Source: Tubulanus polymorphus (taxonomy: Eukaryota; Nemertea; Palaeonemertea; Tubulaniformes; Tubulanidae). From it: 64,000 nucleotides of DNA. The notes beneath the pieces were generated by a model that worked only from the letters and a program-made list of their open reading frames with translations, made no database searches and was not told where the DNA came from. Positions 36,508 to 48,372 of the stretch are shown here, piece by piece. Position 1 is the stretch's first letter; the number at the start of each line of letters is the position of its first letter. Where the stretch lies: positions 6,174,501 to 6,238,500 of the forward strand of contig NC_134028.1 in assembly GCF_964204645.1 (NCBI RefSeq). The letters are read 5' to 3'. A program made the position numbers and the translations under genes.

Positions 36508-37536
36508 CATATGCATTATCTAGCGTCTATACCACCATATGGGGCAATTTACTAATTACAGCTTGATTTGTAAAACAAATCTATTCAGCAGATCTTGACC
36601 GATTTGTATTGAAAATATCAATGATGAGAATAGTACATAATATATAATTGATTGATTAGCTTAAAGCAGTATGGTGACAAATATACTCGGTATATAATAT
36701 ACTAGCAAATAGCAGCTTTAGAGAAAAAATAAACAATTACCGATATGGAAAATCCAGAAATCCAGTCAGAATATCAAAGAAATTTCTTAAATGTCATCCA
36801 AATGCCATAATTCATAACCTGATGATAACTGAAGTATGCATTCTATCATTAATAAAGAAGCATGTTTATATATATGGAAGTAGTTTGACATCAACAGATG
36901 GTTGTGTTACTACAGTTATGAGGAGAAACTTTTCCTTAAATTAGCAGACAAAAATATAATAAATATCTAGAATTCTATACCGGTAATTGAAATGAATCGA
37001 AGATATACAGGTAGTCGAAGTTGATCTGAAATTGCAGACTCTGCCAGTGAATTGACACCTTTTGGATGAGCGTTGAGATGCGAATGAGGGAAGATTATGC
37101 GAAATTACAGCAAATAACTGAGAGTCAAAGTCATGTAAAGCGAGTGAAATTTTTGACAGCCTAATGCACCCAATTCAATACTATTGCCACATTTAGATCT
37201 CAGAAACAATCCCAGTCCATTCTAAATGTTAGAGCAGACCTTGGACCAATGTTTCTGATTGATCAAAATTGGTTAACACAAGTCGGCTGATGAATCATTT
37301 CCGCTAGGCTATGTGTAGCACCCATCGCATGAAAACCAGCAGTATTTCAAAAGTACCCCTTCTCGAATTAATGAACTTTCAATACGTCTAAGGATAAAGG
37401 CACACCTTACAGGTAGTTAGTTAGTTAAACCGTCAAAATTCTTGGTTATTCAACAATATAATACACATTCATATAATAAGCTTCTGGCCTGGATCAACTC
37501 ATCTTTTACTTCCCAAGTACCAAGATACAGTGAATT

Positions 37537-37760
37537 ATAATACCAGTCTATAAAACCGGGCCCAGGGCTTTACTTAATTGAAAATGAAATAAGCCTCCCC
37601 CCCCCCCCCCGGTAAAAGGTAATACTAGTCTATGAAACTGGCCCCCGGGCCCGGTGTTATAGACTTGTGTAATACCTTAATGCCGGGGGCTAACTCAATT
37701 CAATTTCAATTGAGTTAAACATAATACCAGTCTATAAAAACCGGGCCTAGGTTCATTGGT
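37537..37760. repeat. nested repeat with CCAGTCTATAAAACCGGGCCC units
   Basis: The word TAATACCAGTCTATAAA(A)CCGGGCC occurs directly at both ends and in inverted form in the middle (GGGCCCGGTGTTATAGACT), around a poly-C tract. It looks like a MITE inserted in, or folded back on, a relative. Confidence 0.55.
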
Positions 37761-38469
37761 CTATAACCCAGGCTAAGATTGCCTATGCATACACGAATTA
37801 GAGAAAAAGTTACATCGATACATAACAAGGCTGTTTCGATTTCCATCATTAACTCATTGAGTTCGTTCCTTTGTGACCTGAGGACCAACGCATTAAATGT
37901 CAATTTGTAATTGAAATTCCTGAAGATCTATAATCTTTTTCTATAAATATGATGAGATCGTCTCGTTAATATCGCTCTCTGGCCGTCATCATCATCATCG
38001 TAAATACCGCCGATTCACCGGCTATTTGTGTATCGTACCAATAATTACAGTTACTGTACACACATCAGTTGAGCAAAATTTCAGCCCGATTTTCAGCGTT
38101 CATTTCTGTAATGTAATGAAAAAGACTCAAATGTTGCAGGAAACTTAATTAGCTTAACTTTTTAAATTAATCAACCCTAGAGTGAATGAAAGAAGCAACA
38201 CAACGTCCTCTGTGATATAGAAAATGAGATGTTCGAGATACTTAACATCGTAGTCAATGCAATGAGTAAACGTGCCCTGTATTGCAGAAAATGAAGAAGG
38301 GTATTGCAGCAGACTAGACAATTGTTGAATAAGTTGAGGTGCTTGAATGGTTTTGCAAGCAAATTCCTATCCTATCTATTTTCGTAATCACCTAATTGGG
38401 CAACAAATCCCGGTCCTAACTGCACTGATTTAGGCGCAGTCTATATACTGTACAACTTCTAAAATTTCT

Positions 38470-38600
38470 CATTGCCTATTTCTCAAAATTAAAGGAGTTT
38501 CAAAGGAGTTTCTGGCATTTTGCTAAAATCAAAGGCGTAAAGCACTTTCCATTTCGAGCTTTTAAGGAATCAAGGAGTTGTAAGGCCCCTGTTAGAAGAT
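38470..38600 (+). repeat. GGAGTTT/TTAAGGAATCA dispersed element fragment
   Basis: Contains CCTATTTCTCAAAATTAAAGG and CTTTTAAGGAATCAAGGAG, ending in TGTAAGGCCCCTG. Related copies lie at about 4035-4235 (inverted, in the lipase A intron) and 48785-48929. The end CAGGGGCCTTACAACTCC, read inversely, suggests a terminal repeat. Confidence 0.55.
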
Positions 38601-38670
38601 TGTATTGTAGAGAGCGACTAAAGCTGCTCGGATACTCGCACAAGGTACTCACTTGACGTTTGAAGATATG

Positions 38671-41600
38671 TCATGTCACAGCCGGATTAATACTGCCGCA
38701 CAGATCTCCTCCCGATACCATGTCGATACTCCGATGATCAATGATATCTTTCAGAGTTCCTTTCTTGTCCAGATCCGCTTGCACCGAGCCGTTCTTCTTC
38801 AGTATGAACGGACTGAAGCGTTTCGCCGGCGTCGTGTCGACCTTCGAGGCCATCGATGACGAATCGTCGTCGCTCGGGTTGATGATCACCGGGTCGCAAT
38901 CGTCGTCGTCCTCGTCGTCCATCTCTGACAGTTCCTTCGCGCTGCACGTCGGCATGTCGACGGGTATCGTCGCGTGGAACCGCGAATAGTCGATCTGGTA
39001 CTCGCCGTTCTCTTTCTGGAACGTGACGAGCCGCTCGAACCGGTGGCCCCAGACGATCTCGCCGGGCAGGTACGAGCTGCGCGCCTGCGTCGTCATGCCC
39101 GTCGACTCGACGATGCCCTCGAGTATGACGATCAGTTCGAATTGCTCGCGGTGCAGGTCCTCGACGGACATCTCCCAGAACGGACTCTCCTCGGTGATGC
39201 GGTGTTCGACGATCACCGGCCAGACGAGGAACAGCCGATCGCGGCCCTCGTCGAAACCGAAGTCGATGTCGATTTGTTCGAGCGGCAAAATCTCGCCCTC
39301 TTTCGTCATTTGTTTTTTCACCAAGGCGCCGCGTATGTGCGCCTCTATAATATGCGAGCGTCGCATGTCGCCGACGCGGAACAACAAACACATGACGCCG
39401 TTTCGTTTGCAGATCACCGCGTTCTTGCTGAACATCAACGTTTCGGCGCGTTTCTTCGGACGCGACAACTTCGCGAACACCAGACCGGTCATCAACGCCT
39501 GGATGATCACGCCGCAGCACGACTGCATCATCATGACGAGCACCGCTTCCGGGCAGTTCTCGGTCGTGTGCCGCGAGCCGTAGCCGATCGTGTGCTGCGT
39601 TTCGATCGAGAACAACAACGCCGACGTGAAGTCGTGCACCTGGTTGACGCACGGTTTCCACTCGTCGTTCTCCCAGTTCTCGAGGTCGCCGTGCGAGAAA
39701 CATATCAGCCACCAGATCATCGCAAACGCCAGCCACGATGCGATGAACGCCATCATGAACAACAGCAGATTCCAACGCCACTTTATGTCGACGAGCGTCG
39801 TGAATATATCGGCGAGGTAGCGTCGTCGGCGTTTCTTGATGTTCGTGTGCGAGATGTTGCACTCGCCGTTCTTGTAGACGAGCCGTCGACGCATGCGCTT
39901 CGAGTGCTGCCGGTCGCGGTGGTGCAACGGCCCGTTCGGCGACATCACCGGATAGTTGACGAACTCGGAAAACGAGTCATGCGAGCCGTACGCTTGACTC
40001 GACGTTTGCGAGACGAGTTCCATCTTGGAACCGCGCGAGTCCATCGTCACGAGCAGTTGTTGTTGCGGAGGCGTGTGCGCGACGCGTTGGTTTTGTTGAG
40101 CCGTCAGAAGGTGTTGCTGGGCATCGATATAAGACGGCGGCGGCGCCGACAGGAAATCCGATGAAGCAGATGATCGTTTCTTCCTCAATAAGTCTGCAAA
40201 GACAATCAAGTTGTCAATCAGTTAATAATCATTGAATAAAAAAATTGAATAAAATACAATTTTTAAGTTCGATTTTACCCTTTCAGTGAGCGCTTATTCA
40301 ACTGCTACAGTATTTCTACACCACAGTGCGGTGCATCGCTAGCTACTAATATTTCACAATGTTTAACAGGTGCTGCCATCTTTCGGTAGAGATAAGAGCT
40401 TATTATTAACATATAATCACAGCAATGCAGCGTATAGACTGCAGTATAGACTCACTGAAAGGGTTGAACTGGACTGGCACGGTGGATATTTTGCCCCTCG
40501 ACCCGGATTTATACTTGACGTGTTGTCGTGTTAGAATAAATGACAAAATAAATGGATCGTAAATCGTGTGCCGTTGTAAGTCAAAGAAAATCCGGTCCTG
40601 CCTAGAAAATCTCAGATCTAAAATTGCTTCAGCGATATACCCAAATACATACCACCTACTCTGAAAATAAATTCACTGCAAACCAGTCGACGGGAGGATT
40701 GGTATCGTAAGGTGGGCGGTTCGGAGAATGCTGACTGAACAATTGTGGGAATACGCCATATTTAAAAGAAGTTAATAACCTTATTGACGACGATGTTTAC
40801 AAATATCGATAAACCGTGTACTGGAGCGGATGATTATCAAATTGTGTCGCGCTGAATTTATCAGCAGATGAAATTTCATTCCCGACACGTACTACAAGTG
40901 TCATTAACGCAAACACTTCATATTGATGCAATTTACGAAGACGATGTCAACAAAATCGCCTGAATTTCAATGAATTTTACAAACAACGTAATCGAGTAGT
41001 TTTCTTCATTTTCAAACGCTGAAGTATGGGATAATCATTCAGGATTTTTTTTCCGTTTAGTAGCCAAAAGCCGGAATCTAGGACTTCTAGCAGTCAGAAA
41101 ACACATTTCCGACAGAAAATACGATTTTCGTTCCGCTGTACCAATTAATTGTGTCAATAATTATTTTTTTTTTCAATTTTTTTTCTTTGTTTCCACGTGG
41201 CGTCCTCTTCTTTTTTTCAGTATTGCGCACGTTTTGAATGACTTAAGATTTATTTATGATTTTTCTAAGCGCGTATTGTTGTCATCAGGCTGTTAGATTA
41301 TTTATCGCTACCGAGCATGAAAGAAAAATTCTTGGATCGAACGAATTCTTTACCGGTTAGACTGCCTGTTTTCACAGACATAACAGTCAATAACCTTTAA
41401 GCGACAGTCGATCCTAAATTTAGGTCGAGAAAAAACTTGTTCAATAGTTTGCTGCGTAAATTCATAAGAGCACGTGCGCGTTAAGTGATAGCAACAATCT
41501 TTAGATTAGTAACAGGGGCGGATCTAAGAGGGGCCAAAACAGCTCAACCCCCCCCCCCCCTTGTATTTTTTTGACAAGATAACATCTTAGGAAATTTACA

Positions 41601-42566
41601 CATATAGTGACAAATCATTGCAAGTGATATCGTACTAAGATCGCTCTAGATGCTCAGAAAATCATCCATTTCTCAAAATTTTCCATAAGAAAAACAAGAC
41701 AAATATCGCGAGGCTTCGCGCTCGCCCTCGTGTACCACGTATGCTTATAGTATACAACTAGGCCTCGGGTGTTTCGGGCCCCTCCTGTTCAAAATTCCCT
41801 GATCCGCCCCGTTGAGTAAGCAAGATTTTTAATGAAATTTTTAAGTTACATAAATTTCGTGAACAACACTTGATAATAGACGCCCCCGAGGACCGAGTAC
41901 TCTAACTTAGGATGTTACTTCCCCCAACGGAGAGATGAGCGATATACACGCTTGCTGTAATAATTCAAATGTTTGACAGTCACTGATTACATTCATAGTG
42001 GATTATTGATTTGACAATTAGAAGTATATCCCGGTTCAGATGGAATTTCATACGAACATTTCAAAACCAGAAGAAAAATGACTTTTGTATGTATAGTAAA
42101 AACACTGTATTAGATTATAACATCAAACATTATTCCTGGTGTAACGTTGTTTGTTGCAGCTACTTGAAAGTACTTCAAGAATCAATGATTAACACCAGCA
42201 ACCAACTAAGTTATTCAAAAAACAAGTCGGAATATTCATTATTTCAGCATAGTTTAATGTTTCATCACATTCGTCTTCCTCCACAGCAGCTTACAATTCT
42301 CCACCAGAGATCTGGTTCAGAACTCCGCAAGGCTCTCTCGAAACTCTGTTTCTAACTTGCTGAGGGGGCCCATTTTTATTTACAAATCTACCTTCATCTA
42401 TCTGGTGTCAAAATCATGATTTACCGGGCGATTGGAACAATAAATAAAAGTGCGATACGCATTTTTTTGCATGTCTTTCGAGAATACACGTTGTGATTTT
42501 TGAGAGAACTTCTTGCGAGATGATTCATGACAGGGATGCAGCACGATGTCCACATGATATCGCTTT

Positions 42567-42609
<43 letters not shown>

Positions 42610-44544
42610 ACAATAATCACAATATACGGGATATATACATATTATTCGATATTAAAAAAAAAATAACATTTCAAATCAGAAATACAGGGGCAGATCCAAG
42701 CTATATTCCACTGTATTCCAGAATATAGTCAGAAAAATCTGAATAACATATTTTTTACAAGTACCTAGTCTAATCTGCCTTTAAATACAAGGGAAAATAG
42801 TGATTTTCCCGAAACCCCCTTTACTGAGCTTCGGCGCCGGCATATCATCGAGCTATGATTTTTAGGAATATAGTCAAATTCACTGGCTGGATCCATCCCT
42901 GAAATATATACTAACCTTATACACTATATCACGTTCGTTCATATGATATGATTTAGTGGAAGTGCGGATATGACGGGGGTGACGGGGGGGGGGGGGGTGA
43001 TATGTAAATGATGTGTACATGATAATTGGTAGTTGATTAACAGGTGATAGGTTTACACAACCCTTGAAAGCCAGAAGCAGCTAACTATCCGACATATTCA
43101 ATAATAATAATCAATAGACACATGTGTATATACGTACGTATATGGCAAGTGTAATGTATCATGCAAACCTGCCCAATAAGTGCATCCGATCCATATTGTT
43201 CCATAAAATATCTGGCTCCAGTTGGCTCCCGTTCCACGAGCCAAGAGTTTACGATAACTCCCAACCGTGAAATATAAACTAATTTTGATGAACGTGGGAA
43301 AAATTTTTAAATGAATGTTACCGTAAATTTAACTCACAGCCGTGGCGCAGGAGCCAGATTTACGGTAGCTGAATTGTCAGAATCTGCTAATTTTCGACGA
43401 CTTGGGAATCAAATATAATTCATACTAGCCGTGGAACCTGGTCCCGATGGCCAAAAAACCGGGTCCCGCTTCGGGTGGTTCTAAAAGGTTATCTTCTGGT
43501 TGCAACCTCTGATTCAGGCATATCAAAGATTCCACATACGAAAACAGGCGTACCATAAAATTCTTCCATTTTTCGACCCAGAGGAGCGAAGTATAACTCA
43601 TGGACAGGAGCTTATAGTGGCAGTCTAAACTTTTAGTCCATGAAAATGATCGAAATCCTTGAAAATAACGTTTAAGACCGCTCTGGGGTCATAAATCATG
43701 ATCTAAATTGTTTGAATAAAAGTGACGTTAAAGACTGCTCTCACGACTGTAAAATAAGGGTCATAAATTAACGGATCATAGAAAACAAAAATTATGGAAA
43801 AAGGATTTAGTTTTGTTTGATTATGCATATTCCGTGTGCATGTCAGTCTAGAGTGTAATCAGGCGTAATGATGGGGAATGTGTGAATACGTAAGAGGATA
43901 TGTAGGGATGGGTTAGAAGAACTTGGAGTAATCATATTCTCTACAAATGAAAAGTAAGTCCCGTATACAGAGGTGCGCCCGGATTAGCTAACATACTATA
44001 TTTTGACCCGAGATGTGGCAAAAATTGAAAATTCGGTATATATGAAAAAATAGCGCTATCATACGAAAGAAATAAAATAAAAAAAACGGGTCGAAAATTG
44101 AAGCTTAGCGATTGCGGCAGATGTCTTGTGTAGGGATAGCGTATAATTGATATCGAGTAAACTCTATAGACACATCTGTTATTTGGAAACATTTTTTCTT
44201 TTCATCTCACAAAGTATCGATAATATGCATGCTATATATATATATATATATACAGGGAGGTGCATTCAATTGACTAAAACATACAGACCCCTATGATTCA
44301 TCATCATCGACGCAGTCAGGTCTATCGCAATCGAGACCCTAAATGCCAGTGTACTGCTCTAAACTAAGCCTAAACTAATATCGTATATTCATATATATTA
44401 TATATACATCGTATAGCCTATGCATCATGCATTAAATATGTAGGTAGTTTTTAAAATGAAAAGAAAATTAACTTAAGAAAATAATAATAGAAAGAAAAAG
44501 AGAGAGAGTTATTAAATCTTACCAGGTGACGATTCTTTACTCAT
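38671..44544 (-). CDS. inward-rectifier potassium channel (Kir family)
   Basis: Tetrameric K+ channel subunit gated by PIP2 at the plasma membrane (family knowledge). The main exon, 38671-40193, encodes nearly all of the protein. A tiny upstream exon at 44523-44544 (ATG to MSKESSP plus one base) has a GTAAGA donor and joins in phase, giving 514 residues. TM1 (WNLLLFMMAFIASWLAFAM) is followed by the pore SIETQHTIGYGSRHT with GYG at 211-213, the extracellular cysteine pair CVNQ/ENCPE, TM2 (VMMMQSCCGVIIQALMTGLV) and the PIP2-contact PKKRAETL. The cytoplasmic domain includes HIIEAHIRG, IDIDFGFDEGRDRLFLVWP and LEGIVESTGMTTQARSSYLP. The N-terminus is Gln-rich and the C-terminus has a DDEDDDD acidic run. 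Gln239 occupies the TM2 rectification-controller position. The exon is clearly GC-richer than its surroundings. Without the distant exon, translation could start at an internal Met (MDSRGSKMEL). Confidence 0.9.
40274..40468 (+). mobile_element. piggyBac-like TTAA MITE, copy 4 (Kir intron, diverged)
   Basis: Starts TTTACCCTTTCAGTGAGCG and ends CTCACTGAAAGGGTTGAA, 195 bp. It has an internal GTGCTGCCATCTTT block matching the other copies in inverse. Both TTAA borders have mutated. Confidence 0.65.
41513..41811. mobile_element. hAT-like element with CAGGGGCGGATC ends
   Basis: CAGGGGCGGATCTAAGAGGGG at the left and CCCTGATCCGCCCCG at the right, 299 bp. The 8 bases on each side, ATTAGTAA and TTGAGTAA, match at six positions, consistent with an old 8-bp hAT target duplication. 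Contains a poly-C run. Confidence 0.7.
42570..42602. repeat. TA dinucleotide microsatellite
   Basis: About 16 uninterrupted TA units within the Kir intron. Confidence 0.95.
42685..42901. mobile_element. hAT-like element with CAGGGGCAGATCC ends
   Basis: CAGGGGCAGATCCAAGC at the left and GGCTGGATCCATCCCTG at the right, 217 bp, flanked by AAATA on both sides. The interior differs from the other family members. Confidence 0.65.
42984..42997. repeat. poly-G run
   Basis: Fourteen consecutive G in the Kir intron. Runs like this are prone to sequencing and assembly error. Confidence 0.85.
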
Positions 44545-44915
44545 TATGTTTTTAAACAAAGATGTCGAATAAAAATATGGCCTGAAAATAGTATGTACAA
44601 CAGCAGAATTTCAGTTTAGCTTTCATTGAAACGCTCCCAAAAAAGCATTTGCGCATTCGTTCATTAGTTATAACCAACTGTTCACATGGGTGCCAAATGG
44701 GCCCGGACCAAATAAGGCCATACCAAAAATGTGCATGGGTCAAATTATTGCGTGTGAATTTCAACTTGTTCTGGAAGTGACTTACTTATTTTGTTTAGGA
44801 ATTTAGTATTGAGTGAATGGTGAACGCACTGTTTAATTATACTAGGGCAAAATTTAACTCCAGTGGTGCTAGTATGAGAAACTCGGCGATAAAAGACCCC
44901 TCAAGCGGGATATGA

Positions 44916-45075
44916 CAAGTGTTTTCAATAAGAAGTTAACAACCCAGGTCCCTTTGAAAAACAGGAGGGTCCCATAATATGTCACAGTACCTGAAAAGAA
45001 AGCTGGTTTGAAAAACCAGGCGGTCCTTTACAAACAACAGACAGGTCTGGGACCTGGCTCTCATTGAAAACACTG
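44916..45075. mobile_element. 160-bp CAGTGTTTTC palindromic MITE, copy 2
   Basis: Near-identical to 13089-13248 along its whole length, including CCCTTTGAAAAACAGGAGG and the CCCATAATATGTCACAGT core. Flanked by ATGA(C) on both sides. Confidence 0.8.
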
Positions 45076-45494
45076 ATGACCCCCGGGGACAGTTGGGGGT
45101 ATTATGGACTCAACGTTGAGGCTCCTCGACAAATTCTCCCAAACATGAACGTAATGTTGATATACACTAACCACGGAGTCATCGAGTCAATAACCTAGAG
45201 ATATGAAGGCGGCATATGCATGCATTTATTACACTCATTAACCACGGTGTAATAATGAACATTTCCGGGTAAAAAATTTGCATCAGGAATTTTCGCATGT
45301 ATTAGCTCCACTCATGCACCAGCTAGCAGGTTCTTATGTCATACATGTGGGTTTAAAGACCGGGTAAATTCAAGCCTGAACAAGACAGCAGCAACAAGTT
45401 GAAATGTTTGCATCGTTGAAATATAAAAGAATATGCTGATCGAATTAATCGTAAATCAATGGCAAGAGCTTCGGTAAACGCTTCTATTTCTCGT

Positions 45495-45690
45495 CCGTAC
45501 CTCGGCAGGGATTCGAACCTGTACAAACCCTGCCACACTAGACCGTGTGGACAGCTAAGATGATGTCATTATTAGCCAATCAGAAATCCTGTTTTATTTC
45601 TTATTTTGGCACAGGCTAGTGCAGCAGGGTTTCGTGCCGTGGCCGAGTCAAGCGATGCCATCGGGTTCAAAACCCTGCCAGAGGAGCATG
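45495..45690. repeat. inverted pair of tRNA-derived, SINE-like fragments
   Basis: On the minus strand, GGTCTAGTGTGG (45544-45533) and GGTTCGAATCC (45519-45509) resemble Pol III A and B boxes. On the plus strand, TGGCCGAGTCAAG (about 45640) and GGTTCAAAACC (45664-45674) do the same. Box spacing is too short for a true tRNA, and both share CTAGTG..GCAGGGTTT, so this is more likely SINE debris. Confidence 0.4.
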
Positions 45691-46616
45691 TTGTTTCTGA
45701 ACGCATCTAACAACATAATGAAATCAGTATCTTCTAGATCTCGAAATGCTACTGGCAATTTCTTTTTTCATACCATGTTTTCACCTTGGAACTTAAAGCG
45801 AACTATTCGAAAAGCACACCAATGATAAATATATTTACGCCGAACATCTGTAGGAGATGAATTAATGATTTCATACGGAATATCCACGATACACAGCTAT
45901 GCGATAGCGTTTCGTCGTCGTAATTATTAATATCGCCGTTAGGCTACTATTCCGCAACGGCGCGGTTATCAATATTTTTCGAACGCGCCGTTCTACGATA
46001 TTTACAAGCGTCTTGAGTCGCGTCCGAAAAATCGAGAAGTACTATTTATTTCGCGCCTCGACGTATAGGGATGAGATTAGTTACCGGGAAATTTCGTTTG
46101 CGCATCAATTTTCGAACTCGAATGCGACGAGCGTCTTCTTCGCGGGATACGCGGACAGAATCCATTTTGAATATCTGATTAATTGCGGTATCGATAAGAA
46201 AGCCTGCGCCCCCTTCAGATTCATCCCGATTTCAGATACAGTCAAGTTCAAATCGGATCAAGAATCGCCTAACCGCATTTCGAGCAGTAAATTCAAATCC
46301 TGACGGAAATTTATGGCTCTGGCCTTTCGATATTCCGACCGATCTTTGATAAACCGAGGTCACGTACTGAAATACCCTGAGGAGCTAATTCTGTACTAAT
46401 TCTGTACGGGAAAATTACCCTAATTGATATCGACTGCCGAGTCAAAGACTTCCAAGAGTCAAATGTTTACGCATTGTTACCAGGAACTGGACTCAATCAA
46501 ACTTGTCCCGCTATTCAATTCAACCGACGTAACAACATTTTAGCCTAATATAGAATTTGAAATTAAACAAATGGTATTTCGGAATACGGATTTTGCACAT
46601 TTGCACCACGCTCATG

Positions 46617-46772
46617 TAACGAGAAAGATGAAGTCCGAAAAGTTTCCTTTAAACTAATAATTTATTGATTTGACGTTTCGAATATAACCCAATAGTCATC
46701 TTCAGGAATGAAACGTTGAATCAATAAATTATTAGCTCAAAGGAACTATTCGGACTTCATCTTTCTTGTTAT
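46617..46772. mobile_element. palindromic element with hammerhead-like hairpin core
   Basis: Arms carrying AAGATGAAGTCCG and ATTTATTGATT at the left and CGGACTTCATCTT at the right form a 156-bp palindrome. The core 46672-46705, read on the minus strand, is CTGAAGATGACTAT, a loop, ATATTCGAAACGTC. See the findings. Confidence 0.65.
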
Positions 46773-47441
46773 ATTAGTTTGGGATTCCATCGTCACAACA
46801 CGACCAGTGTTTCACCAATGGTCATCATTCGAGTCATTTCTACATCCTCCAATGAGACCGACGACGAAGTTGATAACAAGACTTCAAAACACTACCAAAT
46901 ATTTAAATCTTGTACCCCTTGCCTCCCGGCCAGTATTACTATAGATCAAGATGAACAGAAACTTACTTTCGTCTTCGCATCGAGAATAAAACGCCGTGCT
47001 AAAATCCGACGAAAACATTACGATCGCCCTCGCTCGTTCGTATTTACGTCGTTCGTACGATATCCAAAGTTAGAAATGTTTTGAACGATTAATAACCTTT
47101 CCGCGAAGAGAAGTGTCCGATCTTATAACAACGCTATCGTCGTAAAACAACAGCGGTGACAGGGCCTATATCATTTGAACTGTCGGTAGACCTATCATCG
47201 TGCTATATATATATACATATATACAATAACGTCAGAGACGAACGATTGCCTGTTTTAATATAAACACCCTATAATAATGATCGTATTAATTTATAGCTAG
47301 CTACCTGTTGATACACCCAGCATACACACGGTGCGCGATTCATTAACACTATCAACCCTCGAGCTGCAGTAAATCTAGTCAATTATTGCTGTAATGCGAG
47401 TTAAACTACATCATCTAGACTATGCGCGAAACTTTCAATAA

Positions 47442-47794
47442 CAACGGCGACAGATCCAGAGGCCAACTCTGAAGGACTTGTCGCATCCCAAAAGGGCATT
47501 TGATGTCCAAAAAGCCAATATTATATGTATTCCCGCACTGAGGGGCCAGTTTTGAAGAACTTGTCATATCCCGCAAGGGCATTTTGATGTCTAGAGATGT
47601 AATATCATGTCTATTTTCGCGCTGAGGGGCCAGTTTTGGAGAGCATGTCAACCCATCCAAAAAGGGCACTTTGATGTCTAAAAATCAAGCATACTCCCGC
47701 ATTGAAATTCATAAATTCTTATATTGACAAAATGAAAAAAAAGGCACTCAGAAAAATTTGATAGACTCTTACAAGTCCCCCTGGATCCCCCCTG
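47442..47794. mobile_element. GGATCC-end dispersed element, copy 3 (three internal units)
   Basis: Same family as 30607-30885, but with three units of about 80 bp, each containing GGCCA, TTTGAAG or a variant, and AAAAGGGCA. The right end is CTGGATCCCCCCTG; the left border is approximate. Confidence 0.65.
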
Positions 47795-48372
47795 TCTGAA
47801 TAACGGTAAAGCTCATATGAACGGCGTTTTCCTATCATCAGCACGGTTTTCATTTCGTACAATTTTTAATGATGTTTACACATTTTTATACGACGTCGTT
47901 CAAAACAAACAGTTGACAGCGGAACGCGAACGAACGCACGCACGCGGCGCGAGTCAAGAGACTATATATTCCCATTAATGAACGTATCGTATTGCGTTTT
48001 TAATGATTCTCGGAAAGCATTAGTTAATTGCATACGAATTGTCAATTGTAGAATAAGTCGCCGTCTAATGCCATAGAATATACATTCGGATGTAAATGAC
48101 ATTTTTACGTCGCCTCACATGAATATCACGGAATGTTCGCGCGACGGAAAACAAAAACAGTTTTCTTTTTACACATAGGACTCGCGAAATGACTGTCTGC
48201 AGATAATTGTTTTCCTATATCTATCTCATTGGTCCGACGAGAAAAATACTAAAAAAATTACTTAATATGTACAAATACCACACAAGAGGAATTTGCTAAT
48301 AGGACTATATAAAATCTTAATAATTTGAAAAAAATATAGTGAAAAAATGTTTTTAAAGTAAATAGTTTATGT

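Larger units (their letters stand above)
36508..38670. other. gene-free region, probably including the Kir channel 3' UTR
   Basis: Downstream of the minus-strand channel gene. No gene seen apart from the two repeats listed at 37537 and 38470. Confidence 0.35.
40194..44522 (-). other. probable 4.3-kb intron 1 of the Kir gene
   Basis: Bounded by the acceptor TTTGCAG before the main exon and the donor GTAAGA after the small exon. It contains the elements at 40274, 41513 and 42685, a TA microsatellite and a poly-G run. No other coding sequence seen. Confidence 0.55.

Noticed and set aside
38738-39862. 374-codon open frame on the minus strand in another frame of the Kir exon
   Set aside because: It is Arg/His/Asp-rich shadow sequence caused by the high GC content of the Kir exon, with no domain. 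The overlapping frame gives a complete Kir channel.
38974-40164. 396-codon open frame on the plus strand opposite the Kir exon
   Set aside because: Complement of GC-rich Kir codons, rich in Arg and Leu with no recognisable fold; no splice or start context.
42570-42602. possible promoter TATA cluster
   Set aside because: It is a simple TA microsatellite inside an intron.
45468-45560. possible tRNA gene on the minus strand
   Set aside because: A and B box words are present, but only about 13 bases separate them, and no acceptor stem or anticodon arm can be drawn.
46779-47084. 101-codon frame just after a palindromic repeat
   Set aside because: Begins at the element border and shows no similarity to a known protein or to a transposase.
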